Positions 62,618-64,000 of a stretch of 64,000 nucleotides of DNA are shown here, piece after piece. A program made the translations under genes and the position numbers. Positions within the stretch are counted from its first letter, which is position 1. Each line of letters begins with the position of its first letter. The notes under the pieces were generated by a model. That model searched no databases and had not been told where the DNA came from. It saw nothing but the letters and a program-made list of their open reading frames with translations. This DNA comes from Chlorobium phaeovibrioides. Its GTDB lineage: Bacteria; Bacteroidota; Chlorobiia; Chlorobiales; Chlorobiaceae. The stretch is from contig NZ_RXYK01000013.1 of NCBI RefSeq assembly GCF_003968655.1, positions 1 to 64,000 on the forward strand. The letters run 5' to 3'.

Positions 62618-62652
62618 CTGGAAAGGGCGCCTCCGAAGGGCGCCCTTTCCAG
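62618..62652. terminator. Terminator after the BchH gene (bidirectional)
   Basis: CTGGAAAGGGCGCC and GGCGCCCTTTCCAG are exact complements over 14 bp around a TCCGAAG loop. The T-tract is weak on the plus strand (TCTTTA). It separates the bch operon from guaB, which runs towards it on the minus strand. Confidence 0.8.
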
Positions 62653-62670
62653 TCTTTATGGGGAGACCCC

Positions 62671-64000
62671 TTAGGTAGCTGTTGAGTAGTTTGGAGCCTC
62701 TTTGGTGATTTTAACATCATGCGGATGGCTTTCACGCAGTCCGGCAGAGGTGATGCGCACAAACTCCGTTTTCTGCTTCAGATCTTCAATGCTGCCCACA
62801 CCGCAATATCCCATTGCCGATTTCAGCCCGCCAATCAGCTGATAGACCACTTCGTCAAGCTTTCCTTTTGAGGGAATACGCCCTTCAATGCCTTCAGGGA
62901 CATACTTTTTTGATTCGCTTGAGGCGTCCTGGAAATAGCGGTCGCTGCTTCCTTCAGGTTCCGACATGGCGCCCAGAGAGCCCATGCCGCGGTATGTCTT
63001 GAAACGGCGTCCTTCATAGAGAATGGTTTCGCCCGGGCTTTCATCCGTACCGGCGAATATGCTGCCCATCATCACAGAATCAGCTCCTGCTGCAAGAGCT
63101 TTGGCGATGTCACCGCTGAACTTGATGCCACCGTCCGCAATGATCGGGGTACCTGTTTTTGCTGCTTCAGCAGCGCAATTGATGATTGCAGTCAGCTGCG
63201 GCATGCCGACACCCGCAACAATACGGGTGGTGCAGATGCTTCCCGGTCCGATTCCAACCTTCACCGCATCGGCTCCAACAGCAATAAGATCCCTGACTGC
63301 GCTGGCAGTGGCAACATTGCCGGCTATAACCTGAAGTTCAGGATATGCTTTTTTAACCGCACTCACCGTATCAAGCACGGCCTGGCTGTGGCCATGTGCA
63401 GTATCAACGGCAATGGCGTCGACGCCTGCCTCCATAAGCGCTTTGACCCGGTCAAGCGTATTTGCCTTGATGCCGACAGCAGCACCCACCATCAATCGGC
63501 CCTGGCTGTCTTTGCATGCATCGGGGAACTGCTTGCGTGTCTGGATGTCCTTGAATGTGATCAGCCCTTTCAGGTTGCCCTCATTGTCAGTAATCAGCAG
63601 TTTCTCAATCTTGTTTGAAAGAAGCGTGTGCTCAGCCTCTTCAAGCCCTACATCCTCACGGGCCGTTATGAGATTCGAGCTTGTCATGATGTTGGCGATT
63701 TTCGCCTCAGGGGCCGGTTTCATGCGAAGGTCGCGGTTGGTCACAATGCCCTTCAGCTTCATTTTCCCCTCGTCACCCGATTTAGGCCTTTCCACAACAG
63801 GAATACCGGAAATGGAGTGGCGGAGCATAAGATCAATGGCGTCCTGCATGGTTGCATCTTCATACAGAATGAACGGATTGCGGATAATGCCGCTCTCAAA
63901 CCGTTTCACTTTGGCAACTTCACGGGCCTGCTGTTCGACGGACAGGTTCTTGTGAATGAACCCGAACCCGCCCGAACGGGCCAGCGCAATAGCCAGACCG
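62671..64000 (-). CDS. guaB: Inosine-5'-monophosphate dehydrogenase (5' partial)
   Basis: The frame runs through the right edge of the window, so the N-terminus is missing. It reads [20 protein letters not shown] at the edge. Two CBS domains (from [20 protein letters not shown] to about [13 protein letters not shown]) are inserted in the catalytic barrel. The catalytic loop is [20 protein letters not shown] with the active Cys, and [12 protein letters not shown] marks the end. It oxidises IMP to XMP, the first step to GMP. It is convergent with the bch operon. Confidence 0.96.
   Translation of the reverse strand, partial: GLAIALARSGGFGFIHKNLSVEQQAREVAKVKRFESGIIRNPFILYEDATMQDAIDLMLRHSISGIPVVERPKSGDEGKMKLKGIVTNRDLRMKPAPEAKIANIMTSSNLITAREDVGLEEAEHTLLSNKIEKLLITDNEGNLKGLITFKDIQTRKQFPDACKDSQGRLMVGAAVGIKANTLDRVKALMEAGVDAIAVDTAHGHSQAVLDTVSAVKKAYPELQVIAGNVATASAVRDLIAVGADAVKVGIGPGSICTTRIVAGVGMPQLTAIINCAAEAAKTGTPIIADGGIKFSGDIAKALAAGADSVMMGSIFAGTDESPGETILYEGRRFKTYRGMGSLGAMSEPEGSSDRYFQDASSESKKYVPEGIEGRIPSKGKLDEVVYQLIGGLKSAMGYCGVGSIEDLKQKTEFVRITSAGLRESHPHDVKITKEAPNYSTAT

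Overview
The window comes from a green sulfur bacterium (Chlorobium/Pelodictyon lineage) that carries gas-vesicle genes. The evidence is a magnesium-chelatase operon (bchI, bchD and a BchH-family subunit), an 11-subunit Complex I-type operon with no NADH-input module, a gvp cluster, and housekeeping genes of Chlorobi character. Species cannot be fixed without a database search; a gas-vacuolate Chlorobium luteolum-like organism would fit.

Layout. 1-4827: the distal part of a gas-vesicle cluster. It holds five GvpF/GvpL paralogues (the first cut by the window edge and fused to a J-domain), GvpG with an apparent ATC start, a GvpO-like protein, a small GvpA/J/S-family protein and GvpK. 5014-11124: a Nudix hydrolase and a complete tripartite RND efflux operon (adaptor, pump, TolC). 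11161-11611: a promoter, four tRNA genes (Pro, Arg, His, Glu) and a terminator. 11642-16602: pheT, a coiled-coil protein, zapA, a 6S-like RNA and the RNase Y gene. 16640-18011: hisB (minus), secG, tRNA-Lys and a long perfect palindrome with tandem 13-nt repeats. 18012-31930: an LptF/G permease, thioesterase, RqcH-type protein, riboflavin genes ribD and ribE, dCMP deaminase, DoxX, Tpx, RarA, an orphan TolC-like protein, methyltransferase, HIT protein, two tRNA-Leu genes, a PAP2-like membrane protein, a ferrochelatase-like protein and a TPR protein. 32066-43096: nuoABCDHIJKLMN. 43205-44805: folE and queD (minus) and a thioredoxin. 44870-47072: three exported proteins of unknown function on the minus strand, one with acidic Asn/Asp/Gln-rich repeats. 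47403-55474: a protein of unknown function, an ABC-F ATPase, prolyl oligopeptidase, an Arg/Asp-rich exported protein, RluD-type pseudouridine synthase and dihydrolipoyl dehydrogenase. 55630-62590: bchI-bchD-bchH/T. The window ends inside guaB on the minus strand.

How the genes fit together. Gas vesicles give buoyancy to a phototroph, the chelatase commits protoporphyrin IX to bacteriochlorophyll, and the Nuo complex without NuoEFG probably uses a donor other than NADH, most likely ferredoxin. The parts least explained by known families are the exported-protein trio at 44870-47072, the palindrome/repeat element at 17817-17905, the GvpF/L-J-domain fusion and the GvpG start codon.
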